Positions 61,780-64,000 of a DNA stretch of 64,000 bases are shown in pieces (positions within the stretch are counted from its first letter, which is position 1; every line of letters starts with the position of its first letter). The stretch is taken from NCBI GenBank assembly GCA_930367205.1, contig OV884013.1:116274869-116338868 (forward strand), read 5' to 3'. This DNA comes from Acanthosoma haemorrhoidale. Its lineage: Eukaryota; Arthropoda; Insecta; Hemiptera; Acanthosomatidae. The notes beneath the pieces were generated by a model that did not search any database, was not told the DNA's origin, and worked only from the letters and a program-made list of their open reading frames with translations. The position numbers and the translations under genes are program-made.

Positions 61780-64000
61780 CATGGTCTATGCATTATTGAT
61801 TCGGCTGTTGGCAAAGAGATCTTTCTTGGAAGGAGTTGCGGTAGCTTTCTATCTCAATGCACGACAGCTCGTCGTCAAAAGATATCTTATAACACGATAA
61901 CTCACTTTTTCCAGGTAGGTTTAAGCTTCAAATAGGTTTATAGGTTTTAGATCTACACTCATAAGAAAGCAGGAATGTCCACGCACATATTTTAGTAAAT
62001 GAAAAAACTGGAGAAACAACTGCAGTTTAGCGTTCGTGCAATGAGAGGCATTCGGTCCCTGGAGATAGCCACTTTAAAACCGAAATGAACCTGCCCGGTA
62101 ATACTCGATCAGAGCTTGGAGACAAATTTCCAAATACTCTATCCTGTGTTGCCACAGCGACGGGAAGTCCCTCTTTCGACAGAGTAGTTACTAAGTGGCC
62201 AATGCTCTAGTGGCCATAGGGTCGTGGGAAAGTCCTGGCAATTGAGGAGTGATGTTGACCACATCTGTAGCCTAAATACAGGCTAAAGAAAAATCTTATC
62301 AACTTGTCTGCATTAAAAAAAGATCACTAAAATTAAATCTTCACTTTACAAATTAGTTTTACACTCTCAAGTGTCTTTTGGTGATTGAAAGACCTTTTTG
62401 TAAGATGTATGGACGATTTGTTGGCTGGTTTATTACAAGCGTGTGGACACTTCATCAATAATTATGTATCCGTTGCTCAAACGTCCGTAGACCCTTTTAG
62501 GGCCCAAAAGCGGCTTATCAATAAGGTATCATTAATTTATCAATGAGTTGTGAATATGGCTTGTACGTGAGAAAAGGTTGGTCAAGATGTACAAAACGCG
62601 GCTTAGAGCAGATCTTACTATCATGTCTTTGGGAAGTTTCAGCCCATCTAAGTTACCTAAAGCCGTAGAAATTAACCATAATCGTATTATAAGTTTTTAC
62701 AACGGTCATATTTGACCAAGAGGCTTATGGTTTAGCAAAGGAGTTCCATTTGTCTGAAGGACCAGGATGTAAATATATTAAGGAACCCCACAACGGACTA
62801 TGTGTGACATTCCCTGCCTCCTGAATTATGTCTGACATTCCACCAAAATGACCAGCCCTTAATGTCTCATTTCCTTAACGGTCAGCGTCAAAAGCGCACA
62901 GCGACTTCTTCTCATCGCCTTTCACGATCTAGATAAATACTCGACCGGCAGCTAACGACTTGAGCTCAGGCGTCGGCCTGAGGAGACACTTGTTCGCTAA
63001 CTCCTGCAAAAACTCCGGACTTTTTCACAGCTTCCTCGTCATTGTCAGGAGTCAGCAATCTGCTCATATAATCCTCGATAATTTCCTTACCATTTCCATT
63101 GGCTATTGTCAACACTAAATATACATGGAGACACTAACTACAATCGTTTAAGGCGCCCAACTTTAAACTATCTAGCCGATATCAACTAAAGCATCACCTT
63201 GTGGGAGCTCTTCTTGTCAGACTAATATAGGCGAATTTCAAATATTCCAAAATAAATTTCTGACAAACCAAGCAATACAAAAAACGTAGTTAAGTTCTGA
63301 GATGTATCCAAACCATTAACAACATTTTATATATACTTGAGAAGACGTTACTCTTAAAGTGCGATTATGTTAGTTTATGTTGTTTTTTAGACTAGATTCA
63401 TTGCGAATTAGTACAATATTATTTTTATTGTAAAATAGTTAAAATCAATTGATTGAAAAAAACGCTCAGGCTTCTCATGGGGCACTCTCGTAACCTGACT
63501 CATTTCCGACGTATTCGTATTCTGCGTGAACGACAGCCTGCAATGATTTTACACTTTTCAACAGCATCTTATTAAGTCACTTTATGTAATAAAATAATCT
63601 ACGATATAGAAACGATCTCTGGCCCATGCGCAATCAAGGCCTCCATTGTCTAAGAAAGGGGATTCGACCCGACAGAGGGACAGAACTAATCATATTTATC
63701 AATTTTTTACCGTCGTGTCAATTTTCACAACCAAAAAGGCAGCATTAGACCCAGCAATCAAGAATTCTTTCAGATACATTTTATATTCCGTACAAATCCA
63801 AATTCAAAGCAGACAAAATAATACTTCTAAAAGAAATTTATTGAAGTAACGCATATTTCATAAGATTTAGATTTCCCGTTAAATTAAAACATGGATAAAA
63901 GAAATATTTTTGTCCAGAAACCTTAAAAAAAAAAGTAAATAAATAAAAAAAATAAAAATATGATTCCATTCGAGCTGTTTTTTTTCCATTTATTTAAGTT
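61780..64000. other. No repeat family recognised; candidate exon at 62966-63114 only
   Basis: Moderate GC between 61900 and 63100, then very AT-rich to the end, with an A-rich run at 63925-63960. Confidence 0.45.
62966..63114 (-). CDS. Candidate terminal coding exon
   Basis: On the minus strand an acceptor-like TATATTTAG at 63115 is followed by an open frame, LTIANGNGKEIIEDYMSRLL then TPDNDEEAVKKSGVFAG, ending in a TGA at 62966. The composition is protein-like and unlike the surroundings. Function unknown; it could be the last exon of a gene beginning beyond 64000 or a decayed transposon piece. Confidence 0.3.

Overview
This is an AT-rich eukaryotic nuclear window that reads as insect (or at least arthropod) DNA. 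The coding relics belong to Jockey-type non-LTR retrotransposons, irritans-like mariners, Tc/IS630-type and Tigger/pogo transposases. The introns that can be inferred are short (67-68 bp) with GT-AG ends. No rRNA, tRNA, CRISPR or bacterial-style operon was found. The order or species cannot be fixed from the sequence.

The window is mostly a transposon graveyard around one convincing host gene. That gene is a minus-strand exon (CDS 47308-49575, 755 codons) for a low-complexity, Ser/Pro/Arg-rich protein with two acidic-aromatic repeats, two helical segments and a hydrophobic 20-residue C-terminus typical of a tail anchor. Its 5' end is a splice acceptor, so further exons lie upstream on the minus strand, beyond 49579.

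About 1.2 kb from its stop codon is the most unusual structure, 45076-46863. Two inverted arms of roughly 360-400 bp enclose a three-exon, intron-containing fragment that reads as a trimeric dUTPase. It has a frameshift and lacks its N-terminus and most of motif 5, so it is a pseudogene captured or duplicated with its introns.

Layout: 0-12 kb holds a TIR-bearing MITE family (MITE-1), a head-to-head Tc-like palindrome (1762-2956), LINE 3' ends, and a composite inverted-repeat element with a nested 109-bp TA-flanked MITE. 12-16 kb holds LINE-A copies in both orientations and a solo LTR (15406-16268) with a 5-bp target duplication. 17-27 kb holds a Jockey RT palm fragment, LINE-D, an internally deleted mariner and a Tigger relic. 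29-37 kb holds a long inverted repeat enclosing two head-to-head LINE-A copies, and the second solo LTR (33000-33851). 39.6-40.7 kb holds a ~412-bp tandem repeat. 41-46 kb holds LINE-E, a hairpin and the dUTPase element. 47-50 kb is the host gene. 50-64 kb holds more LINE-A, an RTE-like LINE pair in inverted orientation, a second mariner carrying the same internal deletion as the first, and mostly featureless AT-rich DNA. Family names LINE-A, -C, -D, -E and MITE-1 are labels used only here. Boundaries of old repeats were judged by eye and may be off by tens of bases.
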